Assembly (NCBI RefSeq): GCF_009707665.1
Contig: NZ_WLZW01000001.1
Coordinates: 1,798,001 to 1,862,000, forward strand
Reading direction: 5' to 3'
DNA from: Planomicrobium sp. YIM 101495
GTDB taxonomy: Bacteria > Bacillota > Bacilli > Bacillales_A > Planococcaceae
DNA: 64,000 nt
Position numbers and translations under genes: made by a program. This document shows positions 35,109-43,636 of the stretch, piece after piece; position 1 is the first letter of the stretch; each line of letters starts with the position of its first letter. Under the pieces are notes generated by a model. That model was given only the letters and a program-made list of their open reading frames with translations. It was not told the origin of the DNA and ran no database searches.

Positions 35109-36428
35109 TTAAACAAACATATCCAAAATCAAGACACCCACAAGACCGACGATTGAAATGATCGTGACCATGACCGACCACGTCTTCAACGTTTGGCCGA
35201 TTGTCAGGTTGAAATACTCCTTGTAGATCCAGAAGCCGGCATCGTTGACGTGTGAGAAGGTGATACTTCCCGCACCTGCTGCAAGCACCATCAGCTCTGG
35301 ACTGACGCCTGTCACACCGATCAGCGGCGCTGCAATGCCCGCTGCAGTCATTCCTGCGATTGTCGCGGAACCTACTGCGACACGCAAGATCGCTGCGATA
35401 ATCCATGTCAGGATAAGCGGTGACAACGTCGAGCCCGACATGATGTCCGAGATGTACTGGTCAATATGACTATCGATCAGGACTTGCTTGAACGCGCCCC
35501 CTGCAGCGATGATGAGCAGGATCATCGCGATGCCTGTCACGGCTTCGCCGAGTGACTTCATGATTTCGTCCATCTTTCTGCCGCGGTTCAGGCCGAATGT
35601 GAAGAAGGCCAACAGAACCGATAGCAGTAAAGCGACGTTCGGGTTCCCGATGAAGTCGAAGAACGGCATGACCGCAGAATCCGGTGCTGCGATTTCCACG
35701 ATCACCTGCGAAGCGATCAGGATGACCGGCATCAATGACGTTAAGATACTCGTCATGAAACCAGGCATTTCCGCTTCCGTGAATTCTTTCGGATTGAACA
35801 AGCCTTTCGGAATTTTAACTTCCAGCGACTCTTTCTTGAACAGCTTCGTGAACAACGGACCACCGATGATGATGGCCGGGATCGCAATGATGATTCCGTA
35901 GATGAGTGTCTGGCCGATATTCGCTTCGAAGACGCTTGCGACCGCTGTCGGTCCCGGATGCGGCGGCACAAAGCCGTGCATCGTGATCAATGCGGCAATA
36001 ACTGGCATTCCAACATACAGAATCGGTACGCCTGCTGCTGCTGCAATCGTGAAGACCAGCGGAATCAAAACAACAACGCCAGTTTCGAAGAACAAAGCGA
36101 TACCTGTAACAGATGCCGTGACGACGGCTGCCAGCTGCACGCGGTTTTTCCCGAATGTGCTGATGAGCGTCGTTGCGATTCGTTGGGCACCGCCGGAATC
36201 GGTCATCAACTTACCAAGGATGGCACCGAAGATGATGATCATTGTCAGACTGCCGAGCGTACTGCCCAGGCCGCTCTGAACCGATGCCATGGCATCGATC
36301 GGCGACATGCCTTCCATGATTCCGACAATCAAAGCGACAATAATCAATGAAATGAAGGCATTCAACTTGAAGACCATCATCAAAATAAGCAATAGGGCGA
36401 CCCCTATACAAACGGAAACGATCGGCAT
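35109..36428 (-). CDS. GntP-family sugar-acid permease
   Basis: The 439-residue protein has about twelve helices and GntP-family patterns: LLLILMMVFKLNAFISLIIVALIVG, GFVPPHPGPTAVASVFEANIG, GSATIAGMTAAGIAAPLI and the terminal SHVNDAGFWIYKEYF. It imports gluconate-like acids with protons. Here its partners are a beta-hydroxyacid dehydrogenase and a four-carbon acid sugar kinase, so a threonate- or erythronate-like acid is the most likely substrate. It is the last gene of the operon. Confidence 0.92.
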   Translation of the reverse strand: MPIVSVCIGVALLLILMMVFKLNAFISLIIVALIVGIMEGMSPIDAMASVQSGLGSTLGSLTMIIIFGAILGKLMTDSGGAQRIATTLISTFGKNRVQLAAVVTASVTGIALFFETGVVVLIPLVFTIAAAAGVPILYVGMPVIAALITMHGFVPPHPGPTAVASVFEANIGQTLIYGIIIAIPAIIIGGPLFTKLFKKESLEVKIPKGLFNPKEFTEAEMPGFMTSILTSLMPVILIASQVIVEIAAPDSAVMPFFDFIGNPNVALLLSVLLAFFTFGLNRGRKMDEIMKSLGEAVTGIAMILLIIAAGGAFKQVLIDSHIDQYISDIMSGSTLSPLILTWIIAAILRVAVGSATIAGMTAAGIAAPLIGVTGVSPELMVLAAGAGSITFSHVNDAGFWIYKEYFNLTIGQTLKTWSVMVTIISIVGLVGVLILDMFV

Positions 36429-36511
36429 ATCTTTTTACTCCTTTTGGAAAGCCATGCTTGATGGCAAGATTCGAGTAGCACGTGAAGACCATGCGACACG
36501 TGCTATAAATT

Positions 36512-37348
36512 TCATTTTCCGGCGAACAGCCGGACGAATTTGGCCATGACCGGTTCCATCGCACGCTGCATGTCTTCCATGACCGTCGATAGATGCATCA
36601 TATCCTTATTTTCGAAATACGTCTGCAAATGTGACACGGCCGCCATCGAGACTTCCGTGTTCACGTTGATTTTCGTGATGCCTGACTGGATTGCCTCGCG
36701 TACTTTCTCTTCCGGTGTTCCGGAGCCGCCGTGCAGGACGAGCGGGATGTCCACTACTTGCTGAATGCGGCCGAGAAGTTCGATGTCGATCTTCGGTTCC
36801 CCTTGGTACATGCCGTGCACTGTGCCGATCGCTGCTGCCAGGAAATCGACGCCGGTCTGTTCGACGAATGCTTTCGCCGATTCCGGATCCGTTAACGTGC
36901 CGGTTCCTTCTTCTTCATCAGAAAAAGCACCTTTCGCAAGCGAACCGATTTCCGCTTCGACCGAGACGCCAGCCATATGAGCGATTTCGGTGATTTCCTT
37001 CGTCAAGCGGATGTTTTCCTCAAGCGGATGCGTCGAGCCGTCGAACATGACGGAAGAAAAGCCACAACGGATCGCGCGGATGATGGATTCCTTTTCGTAG
37101 GCGTGGTCAAGGTGCAGTGAGACCGGCACGCTTGCCTTTTCTGCCATTGCGCGGACCATTGCCGCAAATCCTTCGACATCGACGGTCGGGAAATAACGTT
37201 CCCCGAGCGCGATGATGACCGGTGTGTCTTCCTGTTCCGCCACGCGGATAGCCGCTTGTACGGTCTCCAGGCTATAGACGTTGAATGCGGCAACGCCATA
37301 TTTCCCTTTTTGGGCATTGATCAACATGTCTTTCGTATTCACTAACAT
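36512..37348 (-). CDS. Class II ketose-bisphosphate aldolase family protein
   Basis: The 278-residue protein has the class II FBP/tagatose aldolase core: YGVAAFNVYSLE, VPVSLHLDHAYEKESIIRAI, SVMFDGSTHPLEENI, SVEAEIGSLA, AAAIGTVHGMYQ and VLHGGSGTPEEKVREAI. The zinc ligands (two His in HLDHA and HGMY/LHGGSG, Glu in EAEIG) are in place. It should split a phosphorylated ketose, probably giving DHAP. In known threonate pathways this position is held by an OtnC-type decarboxylase, so this operon is a variant. Confidence 0.9.
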   Translation of the reverse strand: MLVNTKDMLINAQKGKYGVAAFNVYSLETVQAAIRVAEQEDTPVIIALGERYFPTVDVEGFAAMVRAMAEKASVPVSLHLDHAYEKESIIRAIRCGFSSVMFDGSTHPLEENIRLTKEITEIAHMAGVSVEAEIGSLAKGAFSDEEEGTGTLTDPESAKAFVEQTGVDFLAAAIGTVHGMYQGEPKIDIELLGRIQQVVDIPLVLHGGSGTPEEKVREAIQSGITKINVNTEVSMAAVSHLQTYFENKDMMHLSTVMEDMQRAMEPVMAKFVRLFAGK

Positions 37349-37382
37349 CTGATGTGCTCCTTTATTCGTAATAGTGGATGGG

Positions 37383-38828
37383 TCATCCTTCTAACAATTC
37401 AGCTGTTTCTTTCAAGGTCGTGACGGCACCGACATTCCCTGGAAAAATGACATAAGACAGCCCCGGGAATTTACTTTCTTCCCCTGTGTACCATACCGGA
37501 ATTCCCGGTTTGATCTGGCCTGCGACTGTCGCTTTTTTCACTTCCAACCCTTTGGTTCCGATATCGCTCGAAGTGATGCCACCTTTTGCGATGATGTAAC
37601 GCGGACGAGTCTGCAAGTTTTGGACGATGCTTGTAACAGCATCGGAAATCTTCACTGACAGCATCAATTCTTCTTCTTTTTTGCCTTCGCCGAGATCCAT
37701 GCGTTCGCGTCGCGTGTATACAGCGACGGTTTTGCCTGATTGGATGGAGCGTTCTGCCGTCTCTTGCACGCGCGCTGTTTCCTGCTCGAACTTCTCAGGC
37801 TCCAGCACAAGATGAACGTCAAATTCGATGAACTCGATAAAGTCACATTTCTTCAGCTCTTCCAGCTGCTCCGTCGTCTTCTTAACGTGGGAACCGACGA
37901 TGATCAATCCACCGTTTTCCGCCGGACCTGAGACCATCTCGTCTTTTGTCAACAAACCGCGGTCCGGGATGCCTCCAATCACTTTCGTCAGTGCTGCTGC
38001 ACTTCGAAACATGAACTGCTTGCCTGCCTTCATTGCACGGACGAGGGCAACGGCAAAGATTTCGATGTCGACATAATCGACTGCGTTGACGATGACTTTA
38101 TTGAAGTCACGGACGTCCATCAGCTGCTTCGTGATGGATTCGAAATCGAGTGCGCGCAAGCTTGCAAGTGTGATGTACGTCGCGTTATCCGCCAAGAAGC
38201 GACCTTCTGATTTCTCTTCTGCCCATTTGCCAAGGTGTGAGTTGCTGTAGCCGAATGTCCGGTCTTTTGCGAACTCTGTCTCCCCTGCTGGCACTAAGCC
38301 TTCTCCATACTGGACATAGTGGATGTCATCGATCGTGAAGCGTCCGCCTTCTTTGAAGAATGGCACGATCACTTCCCCGTCGAATGCGACAGAAGAACCT
38401 GCTTCGACCGTTTGTTTCAACGTTTCCGTCTCGAGCGGATAGTGCCCACGCAACGTCGAATCTCCGCGGCTAATCAAGAGGAACTCTTTGTCTTGCTGCT
38501 TGGAGACTGTTAGCGCATTATCCGCGATTTCCTGATGCGCACGTGCTGTTTCCGCCGCTGTGAAGCCGCGTGAATTCGTCAAGATGAAGAACATTGCCTG
38601 TTCTTCTGCGAATCCTTGCGAAATGCTTTCCACAGACCAGTCTGTATAAACCGAGACGCCGTGCACGGTCTGCACGCCTGTCGGGTCGTCATCAAGGACA
38701 ATGATTTTCTTATTCAACGAAGCGAGTTCGGTTTTCAATAGTTCTTGGACAGCACTTCGGTCTACTCCCGGAATTGTAGCGAATACTTCGTCGACCGGAC
38801 GTGTCTCTTCTTGGTTCACCTTGCTCAT
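37383..38828 (-). CDS. Four-carbon acid sugar kinase (DUF1537 family)
   Basis: The 481-residue protein carries the family's N-terminal domain start (KKIIVLDDDPTGVQTVHGVSVYTDW), SRGDSTLRGHYPLE and the C-terminal nucleotide-binding part (YIIAKGGITSSDIG, PGLSYVIFPGNVG). Characterised relatives phosphorylate 3-oxo-tetronates or D-threonate. It overlaps the dehydrogenase stop (ATGA) and precedes the aldolase. The exact sugar acid cannot be read from sequence. The N-terminal extension of about 40 residues is typical for Firmicutes members. Confidence 0.9.
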   Translation of the reverse strand: MSKVNQEETRPVDEVFATIPGVDRSAVQELLKTELASLNKKIIVLDDDPTGVQTVHGVSVYTDWSVESISQGFAEEQAMFFILTNSRGFTAAETARAHQEIADNALTVSKQQDKEFLLISRGDSTLRGHYPLETETLKQTVEAGSSVAFDGEVIVPFFKEGGRFTIDDIHYVQYGEGLVPAGETEFAKDRTFGYSNSHLGKWAEEKSEGRFLADNATYITLASLRALDFESITKQLMDVRDFNKVIVNAVDYVDIEIFAVALVRAMKAGKQFMFRSAAALTKVIGGIPDRGLLTKDEMVSGPAENGGLIIVGSHVKKTTEQLEELKKCDFIEFIEFDVHLVLEPEKFEQETARVQETAERSIQSGKTVAVYTRRERMDLGEGKKEEELMLSVKISDAVTSIVQNLQTRPRYIIAKGGITSSDIGTKGLEVKKATVAGQIKPGIPVWYTGEESKFPGLSYVIFPGNVGAVTTLKETAELLEG

Positions 38829-39721
38829 TTTTCGACTCTCCCCACTTCAACATTCGCAAGCTTCTCGAAATATTGAACAATCCCGCCGTGGTCGTCAGCC
38901 GACTTGCCGTCTACTTTCAGTGCATGGAAAATCTCCAGCAATTGGCTTGAAAGCGGCATAGGTACACCAATTTCGTGCGCCGTGTCGATGACGTTCGTGA
39001 TGTCTTTCATGTTGATATCGATTCTGCCGCCTGCCACGAAGTTGCGGTCAAGGATGAGTGGTGCTTTTGCGTCGAGCACGGCACTTCCTGCAAGGCCGCC
39101 GCGGATCGCCTGATACATTTTCTCTACATCGATTCCTGCTTTTGTCGCCAAGACCAATGCCTCGGACATTGCAGCGATGTTCAAGTTGACGATGACTTGG
39201 TTTGCAAGCTTCGCTGTCGTTCCGCTGCCGTTTCCTCCGACAAGCGTCACTTCCGTACCCATCGCGTAAAGGACATCTTTCACCTCTTCGAATACTTCCT
39301 CTTTGCCGCCGACCATGATTGCAAGCGTCGCGTCGATCGCTTTCGGCTCGCCACCGCTGACCGGTGCATCAAGCATTTCGACGCCTTTCTCAGCTGCAAG
39401 TGCCGCAACTTCCTTCGATACGACCGGTGTGATCGAGCTCATGTCGATGATGACCGTGCCCGGTTTAGCTGTTTGCAAGACGCCGTTATCTCCCAGCACG
39501 ACTTGTTTGACGTGTTTGTTGGCAGGAAGCATCGTGATGATGACCTCGCTGCGCTCTGCCACTTGCGCCGGTGACGCTGCACGCGTTGCTCCTGCTGCTA
39601 CAAGCTCGGCTACCGCCGTTTCGTTCAAATCATTGACTGTAACAGAATACCCTTTTGCAACTAAATTCGATGCCATCGGTTTGCCCATGATGCCCAAGCC
39701 GATAAATCCGATTTTCTTCAT
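38825..39721 (-). CDS. Beta-hydroxyacid dehydrogenase (LtnD/GarR-like)
   Basis: The 298-residue NAD(P) enzyme has the dinucleotide motif GFIGLGIMGKPMASNL, the substrate loop LDAPVSGGEPKA and the catalytic-Lys region GSGTTAKLANQ. It belongs with 3-hydroxyisobutyrate, tartronate-semialdehyde and L-threonate dehydrogenases. ATG 39721 follows TGGAGG. As the first gene of the operon it probably oxidises the incoming acid sugar before phosphorylation by the kinase. The operon reads dehydrogenase, kinase, aldolase, permease. Confidence 0.92.
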   Translation of the reverse strand: MKKIGFIGLGIMGKPMASNLVAKGYSVTVNDLNETAVAELVAAGATRAASPAQVAERSEVIITMLPANKHVKQVVLGDNGVLQTAKPGTVIIDMSSITPVVSKEVAALAAEKGVEMLDAPVSGGEPKAIDATLAIMVGGKEEVFEEVKDVLYAMGTEVTLVGGNGSGTTAKLANQVIVNLNIAAMSEALVLATKAGIDVEKMYQAIRGGLAGSAVLDAKAPLILDRNFVAGGRIDINMKDITNVIDTAHEIGVPMPLSSQLLEIFHALKVDGKSADDHGGIVQYFEKLANVEVGRVEK

Positions 39722-39809
39722 GATTGTCTCGCCTCCATAGCTAGTTAGTCCATATACAAATGAATCATTACGTGTGAATTGAATATAAAGAAAACCCTTA
39801 CATTCGACA

Positions 39810-39860
39810 TTGTATACTTTTACTAAAAAATTGTACACGATTTGATATCTTTTTGTATAC
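39810..39860. promoter_or_regulatory. Three phased operator-like boxes between the divergent GntR gene and its operon
   Basis: TTGTATAC (39810-39817), TTGTACAC (39831-39838) and TTGTATAC (39853-39860) recur at 21-22 bp, two helical turns apart, in the 270-bp divergent region. They are probable binding boxes for the GntR-type regulator. Confidence 0.68.
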
Positions 39861-39990
39861 ATTTTAGCATTTTATGTGCACATTGCAGTGATTTCTTTGA
39901 ATTTGTCTTCCAATTATTGTGTGTCTTTCTTTTCCTTGGTTTTTTTGATAAGTTTAAAGCAACAGTTTTCTACAAATAGAGGTGATCGGG

Positions 39991-40623
39991 ATGAGACAGG
40001 AAATAAAAAGCCGTACAGCCTCCCAGCAGGCGTACGAAGCAGTACGTGACCGCATTTTGAGCGGAGTAATTCCGAGTGGGACGAAAATCGTCGAGGAACG
40101 TCTCGCAGAAGAGCTCGGCTACAGCCGGACTCCAATCCGCGAAGCTCTACGTCAGTTGGAGTACGAGGGATTGATCGTCCGCAAGAAAGTCGTGCAGCCG
40201 AGCGAGAAGGATTTGCGGAACTTGTTCCAGGTGCGAATTTTGCTGGAAGGCTTCTCGAGTCAGTCCGCAGCGATTTATTTGCCGGAACGAGAGCTGGAAG
40301 AGCTGGCTGCGTGTATCCGCACCGGACGTGAAGCCAATTCAGATGAAGTGATGGTCGCGAATGCGCGGTTCCACGAAATCATCGTCCAGGCGAGCGGCAA
40401 CGCACAGATCATCGATATCATCGACCGGATGCAGTCGATCATCCATCTGTTCCGCAAAACCGTCGTGCTGCACAAGCGGCCGAACTTGATCGATGAACAT
40501 GAAAAGATTTACGAGGCGATCAAGGATCGTGATGGAGAATCGGCAAAGCGCCTGATGGAAGAGCACCTGCAGGCAGATCTGGATTTTTGTCTGCATATCA
40601 TCAGCAGCACGAATTTCGGATGA
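39991..40623 (+). CDS. GntR/FadR-type (FCD) transcriptional regulator
   Basis: The 210-residue regulator has a winged helix (AYEAVRDRILSGVIPSGTKIVEERLAEELGYSRTPIREALRQLEYEGLI) and a C-terminal FCD domain with metal-binding His and Asp (NARFHEIIVQASGN, LIDEHEKIYEAI, MEEHLQADLDF). It is divergent from the sugar-acid operon, whose substrate or product should be its ligand. ATG 39991 lies seven bases behind AGAGGTG. Confidence 0.92.
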   Translation: MRQEIKSRTASQQAYEAVRDRILSGVIPSGTKIVEERLAEELGYSRTPIREALRQLEYEGLIVRKKVVQPSEKDLRNLFQVRILLEGFSSQSAAIYLPERELEELAACIRTGREANSDEVMVANARFHEIIVQASGNAQIIDIIDRMQSIIHLFRKTVVLHKRPNLIDEHEKIYEAIKDRDGESAKRLMEEHLQADLDFCLHIISSTNFG

Positions 40624-40632
40624 GTGAGCGAA

Positions 40633-40697
40633 CGATAAAAACCTCATCGCGGCCGCTGCAGAGAACTAAACTGCAGTAAGGCGCGATGAGGTTTTTA
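40633..40697. terminator. Bidirectional terminator
   Basis: Outer arms AAAAACCTCATCGCG/CGCGATGAGGTTTTT and inner CTGCAG/CTGCAG form a long hairpin between convergent GntR and DUF4317 genes. Confidence 0.9.
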
Positions 40698-40704
40698 TGC
40701 CCTT

Positions 40705-41892
40705 TTATTCGTATAGCTCTTCTTCTATCAGCTTGAATCCTTCGATCATCATGTCTTCTTCCACTTCGATCATGATGTAGCGGCGGCCGTTATGATTCAC
40801 TTGCTTGACGTAGCGCAGATCCTGCGGGCTGATCTTGATTTCCGCCACTTTCGTCTCGATTTTGATCGATTTGGACGCGTAATTCGGGACGACGTGCGAA
40901 GCCTTCATTTCGTAGGCGTCATCTTCGGTCACTTGCCGGAACGCGCGCTCCACTTTTTCCGTATTCACTTCTTTGATGCCGCTCGCCTTCAGAACGCGCT
41001 CCATTTCCTTCGTATCGAGGACGGGCGCTTCCATCTCTTCGTCGTCTTCTTCCACGACGAGCATGGCATTGATTTCGTCGTAGACGTTGGCAAGCGTCTT
41101 CGAATTCATTTCTTCGCCGATGACCGCTTTAACGATTTCTTCGAACACCGCTTTATCTTCTTCCGCCGTCATGATCTCATCACCGTTCAGCACGTTCTCG
41201 ATAAACTGGAAATCCGGCTTGTTCACTTTTCCTGCGCTGTATAGGATGTGATGGATGTCTGCCCCGTTATCGCTAAAAGCCGGAAAAAAGAAGCCGCCAA
41301 TCGGTGACGTCAGTTTGATGACCGGATCCGTCATGAGATTCGATTTGAATTCTTTCTCAGTGAAGTCGAATACGAGCGAGCTTTTCGGGAGTTCCGTCTG
41401 GTTCATGCTGCAAAGGATGAAGGGAGTCTTAAATACTTCATCGCGCATGTCGATTTCCGTTTCGTCCGGTGCCCGCTTCGTCGTCTTGAAATAAGTGCCT
41501 TGGATGAATGTGACGACCATGTCTTTTTCATACGGCCGCTCCTCCACCATCTTCAGCGCGATCGCCTGCATATTCGCCTGCCATTCCTCTTTGTCGTCCG
41601 TCTCCAGCCCTTCATACAAGAGGTGCTGCGTATGATCGGCCTGCCCGTCTTCCTGCGGCTGGAATCTCACCTCGAACAGCTTCTGGTCCAGCTTACCGCC
41701 CAGCACTTTCTTGAAGTTATTGAGAAACAGCTCCTGCTGCTCCCGCTCTAATAACGAAAACGACTGGCTCTCCTCGTGGAAGATCTCCGTGCTTTCCTTC
41801 TGAATGTAGACGTTATAAATATCAGCGATTTTCAATAAATCGGTATCCAGCTTGAATCGTTTGCGGATATCCGCGATGTCGTTCTTGTTCAT
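40705..41892 (-). CDS. DUF4317 family protein
   Basis: The 395-residue soluble, highly acidic protein begins NKNDIADIRKRFKLDTDLLKIADIYNVYI and matches the DUF4317 family across its length. Its function is unknown. ATG 41892 lies twelve bases behind AAGGAG, a rather wide spacing. It lies just below the repeat array that follows the DUF559 gene. No transmembrane segment or known catalytic motif is visible. Confidence 0.82.
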   Translation of the reverse strand: MNKNDIADIRKRFKLDTDLLKIADIYNVYIQKESTEIFHEESQSFSLLEREQQELFLNNFKKVLGGKLDQKLFEVRFQPQEDGQADHTQHLLYEGLETDDKEEWQANMQAIALKMVEERPYEKDMVVTFIQGTYFKTTKRAPDETEIDMRDEVFKTPFILCSMNQTELPKSSLVFDFTEKEFKSNLMTDPVIKLTSPIGGFFFPAFSDNGADIHHILYSAGKVNKPDFQFIENVLNGDEIMTAEEDKAVFEEIVKAVIGEEMNSKTLANVYDEINAMLVVEEDDEEMEAPVLDTKEMERVLKASGIKEVNTEKVERAFRQVTEDDAYEMKASHVVPNYASKSIKIETKVAEIKISPQDLRYVKQVNHNGRRYIMIEVEEDMMIEGFKLIEEELYE

Positions 41893-42038
41893 TTGTCGTT
41901 CCAACTCCTTCGGTCGAAAATAAAAAAGAGCAGCCAAAGCTGCTTCAGCTTTTGGTGCTCTTTCATTATAACAAGTTCTTTAGGGGCGAGGGTTGTTCGA
42001 ATAAATCTGAGGATGCGATGGAACGAACCGGCTTGCAA

Positions 42039-42230
42039 AATAACAGGAATTTTTACCGCTATTCTTGCTGAAGAGCCTTCAATGGCTAATATAAGGGTAT
42101 TATTTACCCTTAAACACCGTAATTGGCGATTTTCTAGTGCTTTTTCATTGAATAAAGGTAATTTTTCCTGCTATTTCTTCAGATTTCGGCTCTAACTTCT
42201 AAATAACAGGAAATTTTCCTCTTATTTCGC
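42039..42230. repeat. Four semi-palindromic repeat units after the DUF559 gene
   Basis: Four related units start at about 42039, 42088, 42150 and 42201. The best-preserved, AATAACAGGAAATTTTCC at 42202 and its continuation CTCTTATTTCGC, is an imperfect palindrome of AATAA-AGGAAA / TTTCCT-TTATT. The unit at 42093-42111 is a perfect AAGGGTA-TTATT-TACCCTT hairpin. Units 1 and 3 share AGGAATTTTT.CC.GCTATT and a CTTC-rich tail. The array ends one base before the DUF559 stop codon. Confidence 0.72.
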
Positions 42231-42231
42231 T

Positions 42232-42891
42232 TCAATTGTTTTTCATCTCATGCGGTACCCGATATGAACGGATTCTATTGACTCCAGAAGCGGGAAATAA
42301 CATTTTCTTAGCGACTAATTGACCTAACAACTTTTTTATCGTTTTTTCACTCAAGTTCAAATGTGCTTCAAACTCTTTCGGAAAAATAGGTTCACCCTTT
42401 TGGATAGCGAAGCGCAGCATTTCCTTCTCCGTCAGGGATAAAGTGACTTGACCCAATTCATCCCCCAGACATTTTCCAATCACCTGCTGTACAATCTGTT
42501 GGCATCTGCGGGGACGTTCTTTTACTTGGTCATAAGAAAAGCGCATGACAGTCCACCCATCAATGACCAGCTGATTTTGACGTTCCAGATTATCAGAGAA
42601 ATTCCATCTGCTTATATTCCTTGAGTGTGGCCCGTAACCGTCAATCTCAAAGCAAATTCGGATACCTGGACGAATATAAGCAAAATCCAAGTACCTTTTG
42701 CCATCCTTAAAATCATCGACTTCGTATTCCGGATGGAGATACTGAAAATGACGAAACAGCGGCCACCATATTTGTTTCAAAAACAAAATCTCTGCCTGCT
42801 GATGCCCTTCTTCCAAACGTCTTAGCCTTTCTCCGGTCCTAGTCTGCCGATGCGCGTTTAAAAAAGCCTCATATTCTTTTTCGAATTCCAT
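42232..42891 (-). CDS. DUF559 (VSR-like endonuclease fold) protein with winged-helix C-terminus
   Basis: The 219-residue protein has a PD-(D/E)XK-like core at about residues 60-130: KRYLDFAYIRPGIRICFEIDGYGPH, then RQNQLVIDGWTVMRFSYDQV. The D...E-I-D acids and the QL..DGW strand are those of DUF559/Vsr nucleases. A winged-helix-like C-terminus follows (LTEKEMLRFAI...LNLSEKTIKKLLGQLV). AGAGGGAC precedes the ATG. The gene is AT-richer than its neighbours and lies directly before an array of short palindromic repeats. DNA cleavage or nicking is a family-based guess. Confidence 0.82.
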   Translation of the reverse strand: MEFEKEYEAFLNAHRQTRTGERLRRLEEGHQQAEILFLKQIWWPLFRHFQYLHPEYEVDDFKDGKRYLDFAYIRPGIRICFEIDGYGPHSRNISRWNFSDNLERQNQLVIDGWTVMRFSYDQVKERPRRCQQIVQQVIGKCLGDELGQVTLSLTEKEMLRFAIQKGEPIFPKEFEAHLNLSEKTIKKLLGQLVAKKMLFPASGVNRIRSYRVPHEMKNN

Positions 42892-43121
42892 AGAGTCCCT
42901 CTTTCAAAGAGATTTTTAAAAGTGCGGTTATTAATGCTTGAATAATTTTTATAAAGAGGTGAAAAGCGGATATTCAAAACAAATGGGGATGGTTGCAGAA
43001 GTTTCACTGGAGGATAAGTTTAGATTAACGAATTTTTAGAATTTATCAATTAATATTTTCTTTATAATTGCGATTAGTGAATATGGGTTTTCACCTTTGC
43101 TTATTGTTTTAAGCAAAAATA
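42892..43121. other. AT-rich intergenic region, no gene seen
   Basis: No open frame with a ribosome site or known motif is seen. It is AT-rich and probably holds the DUF559 promoter next to 42891. Confidence 0.6.
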
Positions 43122-43152
43122 AAAAATAGGCGAAGTTTGTTCGCCTATTTTT
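43122..43152. terminator. Terminator after the HIT gene remnant
   Basis: A 13-bp AAAAATAGGCGAA/TTCGCCTATTTTT stem is strong in both directions; it lies 65 bp below the HIT-like gene. Confidence 0.86.
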
Positions 43153-43216
43153 AGTTCAAAAACTTAAAGAATTTTTCATTCCATGCTTACCTCTTTGCTT
43201 CTCTAAAGAGATTTTC

Positions 43217-43576
43217 CTAAAGGTTATGAGTATTACGGAACGTTCTTTTATTTTGTTCTCCTTTAAACAAGTAGCGAATTCCTTTTCCAGCCAATAATTC
43301 ATCTTCATACCTCGGCAACACATGAAAATGTGCATGCGGGATATGCTGTCCTGCAACTTCACCGCAATTCCACCCTAAATTATAGCCGTCCGGTTCGTAA
43401 AGTTTGTCGAGATGCTGTTTAACTGCCTGAAGAAGATCATAAGTCGCGACCCACTCTTCCTGCGTTACATCAAATATTGTTTCTCTATGTATTTTTGGAA
43501 TAATAATTCCTGCTCCTTCTAGCGGGACACCTTTTTCACTGGCTTTTTCAAGCTGCAAAACAGACAAAGTTCATTT
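43217..43576 (-). pseudogene. HIT-family protein gene, 5' end lost and frameshifted
   Basis: The main frame (TTG 43567 onward) holds the HIT core GAGIIIPKIHRETIFDVTQEEW, YNLGWNCGEVAGQHIPHAHFHVLPR with the HxHxH triad, and AGKGIRYLFKGEQNKR. The expected upstream family phrase ENELCLFLQ is seen, but its first half (NELCLF) is in another frame; one missing T near 43558 explains it. The CxxC-type N-terminus before it is absent, replaced by the terminator at 43588-43631. The catalytic part is intact, so a shortened protein from TTG 43567 could still be made. HIT proteins hydrolyse nucleotide phosphoramidates or dinucleoside polyphosphates. Confidence 0.72.
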
Positions 43577-43587
43577 CCTTTAAACGA

Positions 43588-43631
43588 AATCGAAAAATCC
43601 CATGAGATAGTCTCATGGGATTTTTCGATTT
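43588..43631. terminator. 21-bp-stem terminator
   Basis: A perfect inverted repeat, 21-bp arms with a 2-nt loop, ends in TTTTTCGATTT. It lies directly after the deaminase gene on the minus strand. Confidence 0.88.
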
Positions 43632-43636
43632 CAATC

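Noticed and set aside
41221-41250. Third copy of the ECF promoter motif (TTGTTCAC on the plus strand)
   Set aside because: No CGTT block lies 16 bp downstream and it is inside the DUF4317 coding region.
42039-42230. Possible CRISPR array behind DUF559
   Set aside because: Units are semi-palindromic but diverged, spacing is irregular and there are no spacers or cas genes.
43156-43362. Short minus-strand frame below the HIT gene
   Set aside because: It is an out-of-frame shadow of the HIT core with no ribosome site.
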